Under the pieces are notes generated by a model. The model had not been told where the DNA came from and made no database searches. It saw nothing but the letters and a program-made list of their open reading frames with translations. From Micromonospora sp. CB01531 (GTDB lineage: Bacteria > Actinomycetota > Actinomycetes > Mycobacteriales > Micromonosporaceae), in NCBI RefSeq assembly GCF_001905095.1, contig NZ_LWLS01000035.1, forward strand, positions 116,604 through 180,603: 64,000 nt of DNA, written 5' to 3'. A program made the position numbers and the translations under genes. Positions 37,047-47,283 of the stretch are shown here, in pieces; within the stretch, counting starts at the first letter, position 1; the number at the start of each line of letters is the position of its first letter.

Positions 37047-37757
37047 GTGGACGCGACCGAGATCCGCAAGCTCGCCGCGCTCGAGGACACCCACTGGTGG
37101 TACCGGGAGCGGCGGGCCCTGCTGGGTCGGGCGCTGCGGCGGCTGGCGGCGGCCGGGGTGCGCCCGGAGCGGGCGCTGGACATCGGCGCCGCCGGCGGCG
37201 GCAACACCCGGGTGCTGCGGGCGCACGGCTGGCGGCCGCTCGCACTGGAATACAGCGCGGAGGGCGCCGGGCTGGCCCGCGAGCGGGGCCTGGCCGTGAT
37301 CCGGGCCGACGCCCGGCACCTGCCGGTCCCCTCGGCCAGCCTGGGTCTGGTGGTCGCCTTCGACATCCTGGAGCACTTCGACGAGGACCACCTGGCCGCC
37401 GCCGAGATCCGCCGCGCCCTATGGCCGGGCGGGACCGCGCTGATCGCGGTGCCGGCCGACATGCGGCTCTGGTCGGCGCACGACGTGGCCGTCGGGCACG
37501 TCCGCCGCTACGACCGGGCCGGGCTGCGGGCGGTGGTGGCGAAGGCCGGGCTGGCGGTGGACGAGTTGTGGAGCTGGAACGTGCTGCTCCGGCCGGTCGC
37601 GGCCTGGCGGCGGCGCCGATCCGCCGGCAGCGACCTGGACCACCTGCGCCCCGCGGTCAACCGGGGACTGCGCGCGATCATCACCGCCGAGCGGTACCTG
37701 CCGGTGCGGTCGCTGCCCGGCGTCTCGCTGATGCTGCGCGCCCACCGCCCGGCCTGA
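37047..37757 (+). CDS. Class I SAM-dependent methyltransferase
   Basis: A 236-aa methyltransferase. Motif I is ALDIGAAGGGNTRVL (near residue 45), motif II/III LVVAFDILEHFDEDHL, and a basic C-terminal half. The N-terminal DTHWWYRERRALL is typical of a subgroup that acts on sugars or lipids, but the acceptor is unknown. GTG start. It is convergent with the ROK kinase and transcribed away from the fab operon. Confidence 0.85.
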   Translation: MDATEIRKLAALEDTHWWYRERRALLGRALRRLAAAGVRPERALDIGAAGGGNTRVLRAHGWRPLALEYSAEGAGLARERGLAVIRADARHLPVPSASLGLVVAFDILEHFDEDHLAAAEIRRALWPGGTALIAVPADMRLWSAHDVAVGHVRRYDRAGLRAVVAKAGLAVDELWSWNVLLRPVAAWRRRRSAGSDLDHLRPAVNRGLRAIITAERYLPVRSLPGVSLMLRAHRPA

Positions 37758-37774
37758 CCGGCCGGAACACCGGG

Positions 37775-38683
37775 TCAGCGGGGCGCGGGCACCGCCTCGC
37801 GAGCCAGGGTGAGCGCGCCGAGCAGCGCGGCGTCGTCGGCGAACCGGGAGAGCACCACGTCGGGCCGGTGCGGCAGCACCTCCTTGAGCCGGTCGACCAG
37901 CAGCCCGCGGATCAGCGCGCTGCGGGCCACCCCGCCCACCAGCACCACCCGTTGCGGATCGAGCAGCAGGCAGCAGGTGACCAGGTGTCGGGCCACCTCG
38001 TCGACCCGGGCGGTCAGCGCGTCGCGCGCCGCCCCGGGCCGCTCCGCCGCGTCGGCGAGCCCGGCCGCCCCGCCCGGCACGCCGAGGTCCTCGGCGAGCC
38101 GGTCCAGCGCCCGGCCGGAGAAGTCCAGCTCCAGCATGGTGCCCGGCCAGGGGCCGCCGGCCACGGCGTACCCGATCTCGCCGGCCGCCCCGCGGTGTCC
38201 GGCCAGGACGGTCCCCCCGACCGTCACGGCGGCCGCCACGCCGGTGCCGATGCCCACCACCAGGCCGGGGTCGGCGTCCCGCAGCGCGCCCAGCCGCAGC
38301 TCGGCCAGGGCGGCGGCGTTCAGGTCGTTGTCCACCGCCACCCGGGCCACGCCGAGCGCGTCCCGGACCGCGTCGGCCAGCCGCAGCCGCTCCCACCCGG
38401 GCACGTTGGGGGCCAGGTCGATGCCGTCCGGGCGGACCACGCCGGGCGAGGCGACCCCGGCCGCGACGAGCGGCCCACCGACCTCGGCGACCAGCTCCGC
38501 GGCGAGGTGCAGGGCGCGGTCCAGCGCCTGCGGCGCGCCCTGCTCGGCGTGCGTCGGGACCCGGCGGTGGGCCAGGAGCTGCCCCTCGGCGTCGGCCACC
38601 CCGACGGCCATCTTGGTGCCACCGAAGTCGATGCCGAGCAGCAGCCCGCCGGTCCGGGTGGACCCCGCCAGCTCCACGCTCAC
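37775..38683 (-). CDS. ROK-family sugar kinase lacking the zinc motif
   Basis: A 302-aa ROK kinase: LLGIDFGGTKMAVGV (phosphate 1 motif), NDLNAAALAE, GIGTGVAAAV and RGAAGEIGYAV. The usual CxCGxxGC zinc site and preceding His after GEIG are missing (GEIGYAVAGGPWPG). It would phosphorylate a sugar or amino sugar with ATP. It is the last gene of the minus-strand operon and overlaps the lyase stop (GTGA), so its substrate is probably a sugar-like product of that pathway. Confidence 0.88.
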   Translation of the reverse strand: MSVELAGSTRTGGLLLGIDFGGTKMAVGVADAEGQLLAHRRVPTHAEQGAPQALDRALHLAAELVAEVGGPLVAAGVASPGVVRPDGIDLAPNVPGWERLRLADAVRDALGVARVAVDNDLNAAALAELRLGALRDADPGLVVGIGTGVAAAVTVGGTVLAGHRGAAGEIGYAVAGGPWPGTMLELDFSGRALDRLAEDLGVPGGAAGLADAAERPGAARDALTARVDEVARHLVTCCLLLDPQRVVLVGGVARSALIRGLLVDRLKEVLPHRPDVVLSRFADDAALLGALTLAREAVPAPR

Positions 38684-40137
38684 CGGGCCACCAGCTCGGC
38701 GGCGACGGCGTCCAGCGCGTCGTCCGCCCGGCGGAGCCGGTCGCGCACCGCCGCCAGGCGGTCGGCGACCCCCTCGAACGCGACGCGCAGCGTACCCACC
38801 TGGGCGCGGACCGCGGCGGCGCCCGGCCCGTCCACCTGAGCCCGGTTCAGCACCAGGTCGGGACGGACGGCGGCGGCGATCAGGTCGGCGACCGCGGCGT
38901 CGTCGAGCGGGCCGGTCAGCCCCGCGGCCGCGGCCCGGACGCCCTCGGCGGTCCAGGTGTCCGGGCCACCGGCCCGGACCAGCCGGCCGACCACCGAGTG
39001 GGCGGCCCGGAACGGCACCCCGTGCCGGGTCAGCGCGTCGGCCGCGGCGGTGGTGGTGGCGCCGGAGGCGACGATCTCCTCCCGGCTCGGCGGCGACAGC
39101 GGCTCCACCTCGGCCAGGAAGCCGCCGACCAGGGCGAAGAAGCGCTCCGCCCGGTCGTTGCTCTCCCAGAGCCGGACCTGCACGTCGGTGGTGGCGTTGT
39201 TGGAGTCCTCCCACCAGGCGGCGCCGACGTTGTTCAACACCGAGGCGGCGTCCGCCGCGGCCGCGCCGGCGTACGAGACCAGGTGCTCCAGCACCACCGG
39301 GTTGCGCTTCTGCGGCATGATGCTGCTGCCCTGGGTGAAGTCGCCCGGCGTGGTGACCCACTGCCAGCTCAACCAGTCCATCAGGGTGCGGGCCAGCCGG
39401 GCCCCGGTGGCCAGCGCCTGCGCGTTGAGGGTGCCGACACGGACCAGGTGGTCGGCGCCGGCCACGGCCTCGTACGAGTTGGTCACCAGGCCGGCGAACC
39501 CGAGCAGCTCCGCCACCCGGGCCGGGGCGATGTCCAGGTCGGTGCCGGCGAACGCGCAGGAGCCCAGCGGCGAGACGTTGAGCTGGTCGATCAGGTCGGC
39601 GTAGGCGGCCGCCTCGCCGGCGAGCGCCTCGGCGTACCCGGCGAGCGCGTGCCCGATGGTAGTGGGCTGGGCCGGCCGGCGGTGGGTGTAGCCGGTGATG
39701 ACCACGTCCGCGTACCGGTCGGCGCGGTCCAGGCCGGTCCGGCCGGTGGCCAGCACCCGGTCCAGCACCCCGAGGAGCTGGTCCCGCAGCAGCATCCGGA
39801 ACACCCCGGCATCCAGGTCGTTCCGGCTCCGGGCCAGCTGCACGTCGAGCTCGGCGGTGGGGATGCCGCACGCCTCGGCGAGCCGCTTCTCCAGCAGGTA
39901 GTACGTGTCCTCGAAGCTGCCGTCGTACGCTGGCGTCGGGGTGGTGTCGGCGCGCAGGACGGCCAGCCCGCGCAGCAGCCGGGCACCCCGCTCGGCGGGG
40001 ATCAGCCCCTGCTCGGTCAGCATCACCACGTGCGCCTGGCTGGCCCGGACCATTGCCGGATACAGGTGGCCCACATGGTGGTCGTAGGTGGGCGCCAGGT
40101 GGTGCCGCTGGTAGGTGGTCAGCGGGGATGTGCTCAT
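38680..40137 (-). CDS. Argininosuccinate-lyase-like enzyme (fumarase/aspartase superfamily)
   Basis: A 485-aa lyase with the superfamily signature GSSIMPQKRNP (catalytic Ser loop), LARSRNDLDAG and ITGYTHRRPAQPTTIGHAL. These enzymes cleave a C-N bond and release fumarate from argininosuccinate or other N-substituted aspartates. No other arginine biosynthesis gene is near, and it sits in an uptake and hydrolase operon, so a catabolic lyase (like the EDDS-lyase subgroup) is more likely than ArgH. 58 bp separate it from the amidohydrolase; it is coupled to the ROK kinase. Confidence 0.82.
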   Translation of the reverse strand: MSTSPLTTYQRHHLAPTYDHHVGHLYPAMVRASQAHVVMLTEQGLIPAERGARLLRGLAVLRADTTPTPAYDGSFEDTYYLLEKRLAEACGIPTAELDVQLARSRNDLDAGVFRMLLRDQLLGVLDRVLATGRTGLDRADRYADVVITGYTHRRPAQPTTIGHALAGYAEALAGEAAAYADLIDQLNVSPLGSCAFAGTDLDIAPARVAELLGFAGLVTNSYEAVAGADHLVRVGTLNAQALATGARLARTLMDWLSWQWVTTPGDFTQGSSIMPQKRNPVVLEHLVSYAGAAAADAASVLNNVGAAWWEDSNNATTDVQVRLWESNDRAERFFALVGGFLAEVEPLSPPSREEIVASGATTTAAADALTRHGVPFRAAHSVVGRLVRAGGPDTWTAEGVRAAAAGLTGPLDDAAVADLIAAAVRPDLVLNRAQVDGPGAAAVRAQVGTLRVAFEGVADRLAAVRDRLRRADDALDAVAAELVAR

Positions 40138-40195
40138 GACGGTTCCTTCCAGTCCGCGGGCGGGCGGTGGGCCGCCCCGATGCGGGTTCGGCCGG

Positions 40196-41149
40196 TCAGT
40201 CGGTCAGGCCGAGCAGCCGTTCGGCGTTGCCGGCGAAGATCGCGCGTAGGTGGTCGTCGGGCAGGCCCAGTTCCCGGCAGACCCGGAGCTGGTCGTCGAG
40301 GTAGCGGGTGACGTAGCCGCGCGGAAACCAGGACGAGTCGCTGCCGAAGACGATCCGGTGCGGGCCGATCGTCTCGTAGCAGCGGCGGAACAGGTCCTCC
40401 AGGGTCAGCTTGTACGGCATCCACCGCACCCACTGGTTGGAGCCGGACGTGTCGACGTGGATGTTGGGGCAGCCCCAGGCGGCGAAGAACAGCTCCTGCA
40501 CGTGCTGGACACCGAAGTGCGGCACCACCACGGCCAGTTCCGGGAAGCGCCGGGCCATCCGGGCCAGCTCGTCCGGGCCGCCGTACCGGCCGAAGCTGAG
40601 GCCGCCGGCGCTGCCGTAGTGCCCGATGTGGATCAGGACGGGCACGCCGAGTCGCTGGGCGGTGCCCCAGAGCGGGTCCAGGTCCTCGTGGTCGAGCGGG
40701 CCGCGCAGCAGCGGGGCGAACAGCTTCAGCCCGCGCAGGCCACGCTCGGTCACCGCGCGTTCCAGTTCCCGCGCGGCGTCCGGGCCGTACGGGTCGTGGT
40801 GGGCGAAGCCGAGCAGCAGGTCTGGGTGGCGGTCCACCACGTCGGCGAGGGTGTCGTTGCCGCCGCCGGTCACGAAGACAGCCTTGCGGATGTTGACCGC
40901 GCGCAGTTCGCCGGCCCAGCGGTCGGCCTCGTCCTGCCAGCGCTCGGCGGGCGGCTCGGGGTCGGGGAAGCCCCACGCCTGCCGCCACTGCCGGGCGTAC
41001 GGCGCGGAGCCGGCGGCCCGGACCATCCGCTCGTGCTCCCCGCCGGGATGCATGCCGGCAGCCTGCTCGCAGGCGTGGATCGTCTCGTCCGCGCCGATCC
41101 GGAAGTGCAGGTGGAAGTCGACGACGTCCAGTCCCCGGTCGCTGCTCAT
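40196..41149 (-). CDS. Amidohydrolase (Amidohydro_2 type TIM barrel)
   Basis: A 317-aa metal-dependent hydrolase or decarboxylase. DFHLHF gives the first HxH ligands, VLIHIGHYGS and VVPHFG the later histidines, and VFGSDSSW the barrel-end Asp. Family members hydrolyse lactones or amides, or decarboxylate aromatic acids. Its ATG overlaps the stop of the bridging mini-ORF (ATGA). It is part of the ROK-controlled operon; the substrate is unknown. Confidence 0.87.
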   Translation of the reverse strand: MSSDRGLDVVDFHLHFRIGADETIHACEQAAGMHPGGEHERMVRAAGSAPYARQWRQAWGFPDPEPPAERWQDEADRWAGELRAVNIRKAVFVTGGGNDTLADVVDRHPDLLLGFAHHDPYGPDAARELERAVTERGLRGLKLFAPLLRGPLDHEDLDPLWGTAQRLGVPVLIHIGHYGSAGGLSFGRYGGPDELARMARRFPELAVVVPHFGVQHVQELFFAAWGCPNIHVDTSGSNQWVRWMPYKLTLEDLFRRCYETIGPHRIVFGSDSSWFPRGYVTRYLDDQLRVCRELGLPDDHLRAIFAGNAERLLGLTD

Positions 41150-41229
41150 GCCGGCGCCTCGCTACGCTCGGCCCCGGCATGAGGCACCACGGCGCTGTGC
41201 TGATGATTCGCTCGCTGGCGCTCGCTCAT
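41146..41229 (-). CDS. 27-aa bridging mini-ORF (repeat-like coupling element)
   Basis: This ORF exactly fills the gap between the creatininase and amidohydrolase genes. Its ATG overlaps the upstream stop (ATGA, 41226-41229) and its TGA overlaps the downstream start (ATGA, 41146-41149). It encodes MSERQRANHQ... ending GAERSEAPA. The DNA is built from the palindrome-like words GAGCGAGCGCCAGCGAGCG. From memory, similar sequences recur between genes in Micromonospora genomes, so this is probably a repeat element that preserves translational coupling, not a functional peptide. Confidence 0.6.
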   Translation of the reverse strand: MSERQRANHQHSAVVPHAGAERSEAPA

Positions 41230-42047
41230 GATGCTCCCTCCGTCGGCAGTGGATCGGCGGTGGGCGGCGCCGGCGGTGGGGCGGCCACCCAGGCGGCGAC
41301 GACCTCCCGCAGCCGCTCCCCGGCCAGCGCGCGGACCCGCCGGCCGGCCTCCTCGCTGGCCAGCGAGACGTGCCCGGACCAGCCCTGCCAGGGCTCGGGG
41401 TGCGACTCCACGAGCACGTACGGGTGGGGCACCGGCAGTTTCGGCCGCGGCGGCAGGTCGGTGGCGGCGTCGAGGCGTACCGCGCCGGGGTCGAAGCCGA
41501 GCACCCCGGAGGTCTCGTACGCCCCGCCGTGCCCGCGGGCCGGCGGTGCGCCGTAGATCTCCGTGGTCTCCGCCGGGTTGACCAGCTGGAACCAGTTGAC
41601 CAGCAGCAGGCTGGCGGTGCGCCGGCCGGAGACCCATTCCATGGCGGCCCGGACCGTGGACATGTTGGCGTCGTGGCCGTTGACCACCAGCAGCCGGGGG
41701 AAGCCGGCGGCGACGATGCCCTCGATCACGTCGGCGAGGTAGCCGATCGCGATCTCCGGCCGGATCGCCACCGTCCCCGGCCAGGGCCGGGTCTGCCCCG
41801 GGCAGGCGGCGTACGCGACGGCGGGGAAGAGCACGCCGCGTGGCCCCGGCTCGTCGCGGGCGGACTCGCCGGCGAAGCCCTCGGCGAGGATCAGGTCGGT
41901 GCCGAGCGGCAGGTGCGGACCGTGCCACTCGACCGCGCCGACCGGGAGCACCGCGAAGTCCGCCGCCGCGGCGACCGCGGCGAGTTCCCCGCCGGGGACC
42001 CGGGCGGCGGGAAGCAGTCCGCCGCCCGCCGGCCAGCGGTCCGTCAC
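41226..42047 (-). CDS. Creatininase-family amidohydrolase
   Basis: A 273-aa metal-dependent hydrolase with the creatininase signature VEWHGPHLPLGTD (metal Glu, His and Asp), LVVNGHDANMS and RGHGGAYETSGVLGF. Family members open cyclic amides or act on formamides. It starts at GTG 42047 inside the permease stop (GTGA). Genetic coupling to an ABC permease suggests that it acts on the imported compound. Confidence 0.88.
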   Translation of the reverse strand: MTDRWPAGGGLLPAARVPGGELAAVAAAADFAVLPVGAVEWHGPHLPLGTDLILAEGFAGESARDEPGPRGVLFPAVAYAACPGQTRPWPGTVAIRPEIAIGYLADVIEGIVAAGFPRLLVVNGHDANMSTVRAAMEWVSGRRTASLLLVNWFQLVNPAETTEIYGAPPARGHGGAYETSGVLGFDPGAVRLDAATDLPPRPKLPVPHPYVLVESHPEPWQGWSGHVSLASEEAGRRVRALAGERLREVVAAWVAAPPPAPPTADPLPTEGAS

Positions 42048-43824
42048 GCCGTCCACTGCGCCGCCTCCCGGCTGGCCTTCGGGCCGCTCTCCAGCCGGCC
42101 GGAGACCACCATCACCACGAAGATCAGCACGACCTGGAGCATGCCGTACGCGGCGGCGGTGCCCACCTCGAACGAGTACATCCGGTTGTTGATCTCGACG
42201 GAGATCGGCGCGGTCTCCGAGGTGTAGATGAGCACCGAGGCGACGAACTCGCCGACCCCGTGCACGAAGGCGAGCAGCGCGCCGGCCAGCACGCCCGGCA
42301 GCATCAGCCGCAGGGTGACCGTGCCGAACGCCCGCCACCAGGACGCGCCGAGGTTGCGGGCGGCCTCCTCCAGCGACGGGTCGAGCTGGGCCAGCGTCGC
42401 CGAACTGGAGCGGAACACCAGCGGCAGGAACCGCACGAAGTACGCCAGCGGCATGATCCAGAAGGTGCCGATCAGGACCTGGCCGAAGCTGAACGCGTTG
42501 CCGGTGCTGAACGCCGAGATCAGGTTGATCGCCACCACCGTGCCGGGCAGCGCCCAGGCCAGCATGACCGCCACGTCGAGCAGGCCGCGGCCGCGGAAGT
42601 CCAGCCGGCGCACCGCGTACGCGATGAGCACGCCGACCGCCACGCAGGCGACCGTGGCGATCAGGCTCATCTGCAGCGAGTTGACGATCGGCCGGTACGC
42701 CCCGGCGTCTGTGAAGATCGTGACGAAGTTCTGCATGGTGTACGCCGAGGGGATCACCTCGGTCGTCCACGAGCCGTCCTGCGAGAACGCCACCAGCGCG
42801 ATCGTGCCCACCGGGGCGAGCAGCACCAGGGTGCCGAGCAGCGAGGCGAGCAGGGCCAGCCACCGGCCGAACGGGTTGGTGAGCTCGCGACGGTGCGAGG
42901 CGACGCCCTTGGACTGGGAGCGGTAGCTGCGCCGCCCCTCGTACCAGCGCATGCCGAGCAGGAACAGCACCGACACCACGCCGAGCACCGAGGCGTACGT
43001 GGAGGCCATCGGCAGGTCGCCGTTGGTGCGGTTGATGTAGATCTGCATGGTCATCGTCTGGTCCACCCCGAACAGCAGCGGAGCGGTGTACGACGCCAGC
43101 GAGGTCATGAAGACCAGCAGCGAGGCGGAGACCAGCGCCGGGGTGAGCATCGGCAGCAGCACCGTGCGCCAGACCCGGAGCCGGCCGGCACCCAGGTTGT
43201 ACGCGGCCTCCTCCACCGACGGGTCCATCCCGACCAGCGCGGCCGAGGTGGCCAGGTAGAAGAACGGGTACATGGTGAACGTGTGCACCACCAGCACGCC
43301 GGCGATGCCGGTGAACGGCAGCACCGGGCTCTCGGTGCCGAACAGGTGCTGCAGGCCCCGCGGCAGGATGCCGGTCTCGCTGTAGAGCAGCTGGAACGAG
43401 ATCGCCCCGATCAGCGGCGGCAACGCGGCCGGCACCAGGATGATCGCCTCGATCAGCCGGCGACCCGGGAACGAGAAGCGCTTGAGCAGGAATGCCATCG
43501 CCACGCCGACGATGCCGCAGAGCACCACGCTGGCCGCCGAGATCACCAGCGAGGTGACCAGCGAGGAGCGGGCCACCCCGTCGCCGGTGAGGAAGATGGT
43601 GTAGTTGGCCAGGCCGTCCACCCCGACGCTCTCCGCGAAGGTGGCGAACATCGGCTGGACCACGTACCCGAAGAGGATCAGCGCCAGCGGGAAGACCAGG
43701 ACGTACGGGAACCAGGGTGAGTTGGCGCCGCCGGCGAACCGCCGGGATCGGCGGGCCCGCGGCGGCGTCGGCTCCTTGGTGACCGGCGGGACGGTGGCCG
43801 CGCCGGGGGTGGCGGGAATCGTAC

Positions 43825-43828
<4 letters not shown>
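42044..43828 (-). CDS. ABC transporter permease, two fused membrane domains
   Basis: A 594-aa protein with about 12 hydrophobic segments and two EAA loops, EEAAYNLGAGRLRVWRTVLL and EEAARNLGASWWRAFGTVTL, so both transmembrane halves are in one chain, as in FbpB/ThiP-type importers. It forms the channel for the solute delivered by the 45025 lipoprotein. ATG 43828 overlaps the ATPase stop (ATGA); an earlier in-frame ATG five codons up is less likely. Confidence 0.92.
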
Positions 43829-44898
<1,070 letters not shown>

Positions 44899-44922
44899 GA
44901 TGTCTCTCCTTGCGTCCGGTTA

Positions 44923-44959
44923 CCGGGTCTGACCGGTGGTGGGGTGGGGCCAGACCCGG
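44923..44959 (-). other. Hairpin between binding-protein and ATPase genes
   Basis: CCGGGTCTG (44923-44931) and CAGACCCGG (44951-44959) form a 9-bp stem just ahead of the ATPase gene. With the stronger hairpin upstream it may protect or attenuate the transcript. Confidence 0.45.
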
Positions 44960-44984
44960 TCTGGCGGCGTGCGTGACGGGGGGG

Positions 44985-45020
44985 CGGGGTGCCGGGCGCG
45001 AGGTCGCACCCGGCACCCCG
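44985..45020 (-). terminator. Attenuating hairpin after solute-binding protein gene
   Basis: A 12-bp perfect stem (44985-44996 with 45009-45020) begins 4 nt after the binding-protein stop. Placed between the lipoprotein and the transporter genes, it should keep the binding protein more abundant than the membrane parts. Confidence 0.7.
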
Positions 45021-45024
45021 GTGG

Positions 45025-46068
45025 TCAGCCCTTGTTCTTGATCTGGCTGTTCCAGTGGTTGATCCACTCGGTCTCGTTCTTGCCGATCACGTCCCAGTCG
45101 ACGTCCAGCGGCTTGAGGTTGAGCTGGTTCAGCCACTCCGGCTTCTCGGCGATGTCCACGGCCGGGATCTGGAAGTAGTCCTTGGCCAGGTCGGCGCGGA
45201 GCGAGTCGTCGAAGAGGAACTCGATGAACTTCTGCGCGCCGGTGGTGTTGCCGCCCTTGACCGCGGCCAGGCCGTCGACCAGAACCGGGGCGCCGGAGGC
45301 CGGCATCACGTACCCGAAGGGCATGTTGGACTGGTTGGCCTGGAGCAGGATGTCCTGCAGGTTCCAGGCGCTGAGGACGCCCTGCTGGCGGGACATCTTC
45401 AGGTAGAGGTCGGTCGGGTTGGCCGCGTACGCGCCGGTGTTGGCGTCGAGCTTCTTCAGCCAGTCGTAGCCCGGCTGCGGGTTGCTGCCGTCCGGCGACT
45501 GCCGCTGGATCATCGAGGCGTAGATCGACCGCATCGTGCCGGAGGCGGCCACGTCACGGATGATGATCTTGTCCTTCCACTCCGGCTTCAGCAGGTCGTC
45601 CCAGTCCTTCGGGGCCTGCTCCGGGGTGAGGGCCTTGTTGTTGTACATGATGACCTCGGGCAGCAGGATCTCGCCGAACCAGCGGCCCTCGGGGTCCTTG
45701 TACTTGGCGTCCATCTTGCCGGCGAACGACGGCTGCCAGGGGTTGAGCAGGCCCTCGGTGGCCCCGGCGGCCAGCCCCTGCTGGGTGCCGCCCCACCAGA
45801 CGTCGGCCTGCGGGTTGGCCTTCTCGGCCCGGACCCGCTCCAGGATCTCCTGCGCGCCGAGGTTGAGGACCTCGACCTTGCCCTTGTACTCGGGGTACTT
45901 GGCGGTGAACTTGTCGACGACGAAGGTGGCGACCTTCTTGTCGCGGGCCGTGTAGATCGTCAGCTTCTCGGTTTCGCCGGCGGCCTTGTCGGTCGAGCCG
46001 CCACCGCAGGCGGTGCCGGCGGCGAGGACGGCGGCGAGCGCTCCGGCGAGAAGAAGTCGGCGTCTCAT
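45025..46068 (-). CDS. ABC transporter solute-binding lipoprotein
   Basis: A 347-aa exported protein with a lipobox-like end of the signal peptide (LAAGTAC, lipidated Cys21) and a Ser/Gly-rich start. KLTIYTARDKKVATFVVDKF, VEVLNLGAQEILERV and ADVWWGGTQQGLAAGA are typical of the Fe3+/2-aminoethylphosphonate/polyamine cluster of binding proteins. The tyrosine cluster of ferric binders is not obvious, so an organic ligand is favoured. It lies 51 bp after the ROK repressor. Confidence 0.88.
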   Translation of the reverse strand: MRRRLLLAGALAAVLAAGTACGGGSTDKAAGETEKLTIYTARDKKVATFVVDKFTAKYPEYKGKVEVLNLGAQEILERVRAEKANPQADVWWGGTQQGLAAGATEGLLNPWQPSFAGKMDAKYKDPEGRWFGEILLPEVIMYNNKALTPEQAPKDWDDLLKPEWKDKIIIRDVAASGTMRSIYASMIQRQSPDGSNPQPGYDWLKKLDANTGAYAANPTDLYLKMSRQQGVLSAWNLQDILLQANQSNMPFGYVMPASGAPVLVDGLAAVKGGNTTGAQKFIEFLFDDSLRADLAKDYFQIPAVDIAEKPEWLNQLNLKPLDVDWDVIGKNETEWINHWNSQIKNKG

Positions 46069-46119
46069 GGGGTACCTCCGAGGGATGTGGGGGAACTGCG
46101 TTGTTCTGACGGGAACGGT

Positions 46120-47283
46120 CTAGGGGGCGGGTAGCAGGGTGGACAGGCCCGCGGCGGCGGCGGAGAGGGCGTAGCTGACCGCGCCGTGCAGCACGGCCCG
46201 GTCGCCGAGGACCGCCCGGCGGACCTCGGTCGGGCTGGGTGCGGCGGCCGACACCAGGGCCTGGAGCCGGTCGACCGCGGCGTCGTCCAGCTCGGCGGCG
46301 GCCCCGCTGAGCAGGACCCGGCCGGGGTCGACGACGCAGGCGCAGGAGACGATGAGGCGGGACCAGGCGGCCAGCACCTCGTCCAGGTACGCGGCGGCCA
46401 GGTCGTCGGCGGCGGCCAGGCCCACCAGGGCCCGTACCGGCGACTCGGGCCGGCGGCCCGGGGCCAGGGACACCACCTTCTCGGCGATGGCGCTCTCCGA
46501 CCAGCGGGCCTCGAACGGGCCGATCCCGTCGTGCCCACGGTCGGCCGGGTCGAGGGGCAGGAAACCCACCTCGCCGGCCGCCCCGCCGGAGCCCCGGCGG
46601 ACCTGGCCGTCCAGCACCAGACCGGCCCCGATGCCGTCGGCGACGTGCAGCAGGAGCAGGTCGGCCACGTCCGTGCCGGCGCCGGCCGCGTGCTCGCCGG
46701 CGGCCATCAGGTTCACGTCGTTGTCCACCACCACCGGCACCCCGAGCCGCTGCCGCACCGACTCCCCTATCGGCCGCCCCTCCACCAGGCCGACCGAGGG
46801 GGCGAGCCGGACCGCACCGCCGGAGGAGACGCCGGGGGCGGCGATGGCCACCCCGCGCAGCGCGGGCAGGCCGTCGCCGGCCAGGTCGGGCACCGCCGTG
46901 CAGATCAGGTCGACGATGTCGCCGATGAGCCGCACGGTCCGGTGCGCCACCACGCCGCCGTCGCTGTCGGCGATCTCGCAGCTGATCCGGGCCGGCTCCA
47001 GCGAAACGGCGGCGACCAGCTCGGCGCGGGGGTTGAACTCCAGCATGGCCCGCGGCCGGCCGGCCCGGGACGCCCCGGGTCCGCGCTCGATCAGATAGCC
47101 CTCGGCGATCAGGTCGCGGACCAGCGGGGTGAGCGTGGCCGGGCTCAACCCGGTGAGCTCGGTCAGCTCGGCGCGGGAGAGCACCCGCACCTGGCGGGCG
47201 GCGGAGATCACGGAGAGCCGCTTGATCTCCTTCGACCGCTCCCGGCTCACCGGGCTCGTCGGTGGCGTCACCACGTCAGTCAC
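46120..47283 (-). CDS. ROK-family transcriptional repressor
   Basis: A 387-aa regulator: winged helix (LSRAELTELTGLSPATLTPLVRDLIAEGYLI) followed by a ROK sugar-binding domain (VVDNDVNLMAAGEH, GGAAGEVGFLPL). The CxCGxxGC zinc motif of typical ROK proteins is missing. It is first in the minus-strand transporter/catabolic operon and probably represses it until a sugar-like ligand binds. TTGACT-17-TAGGAA ends 6 nt before GTG 47283, so the mRNA is probably leaderless; later in-frame GTGs are possible. Confidence 0.9.
   Translation of the reverse strand: MTDVVTPPTSPVSRERSKEIKRLSVISAARQVRVLSRAELTELTGLSPATLTPLVRDLIAEGYLIERGPGASRAGRPRAMLEFNPRAELVAAVSLEPARISCEIADSDGGVVAHRTVRLIGDIVDLICTAVPDLAGDGLPALRGVAIAAPGVSSGGAVRLAPSVGLVEGRPIGESVRQRLGVPVVVDNDVNLMAAGEHAAGAGTDVADLLLLHVADGIGAGLVLDGQVRRGSGGAAGEVGFLPLDPADRGHDGIGPFEARWSESAIAEKVVSLAPGRRPESPVRALVGLAAADDLAAAYLDEVLAAWSRLIVSCACVVDPGRVLLSGAAAELDDAAVDRLQALVSAAAPSPTEVRRAVLGDRAVLHGAVSYALSAAAAGLSTLLPAP

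Noticed and set aside
38680..40137. True argininosuccinate lyase of arginine biosynthesis (argH)
   Set aside because: No other arg gene is near and it is coupled to a sugar kinase and an importer operon; the superfamily signature alone does not separate ArgH from catabolic lyases.
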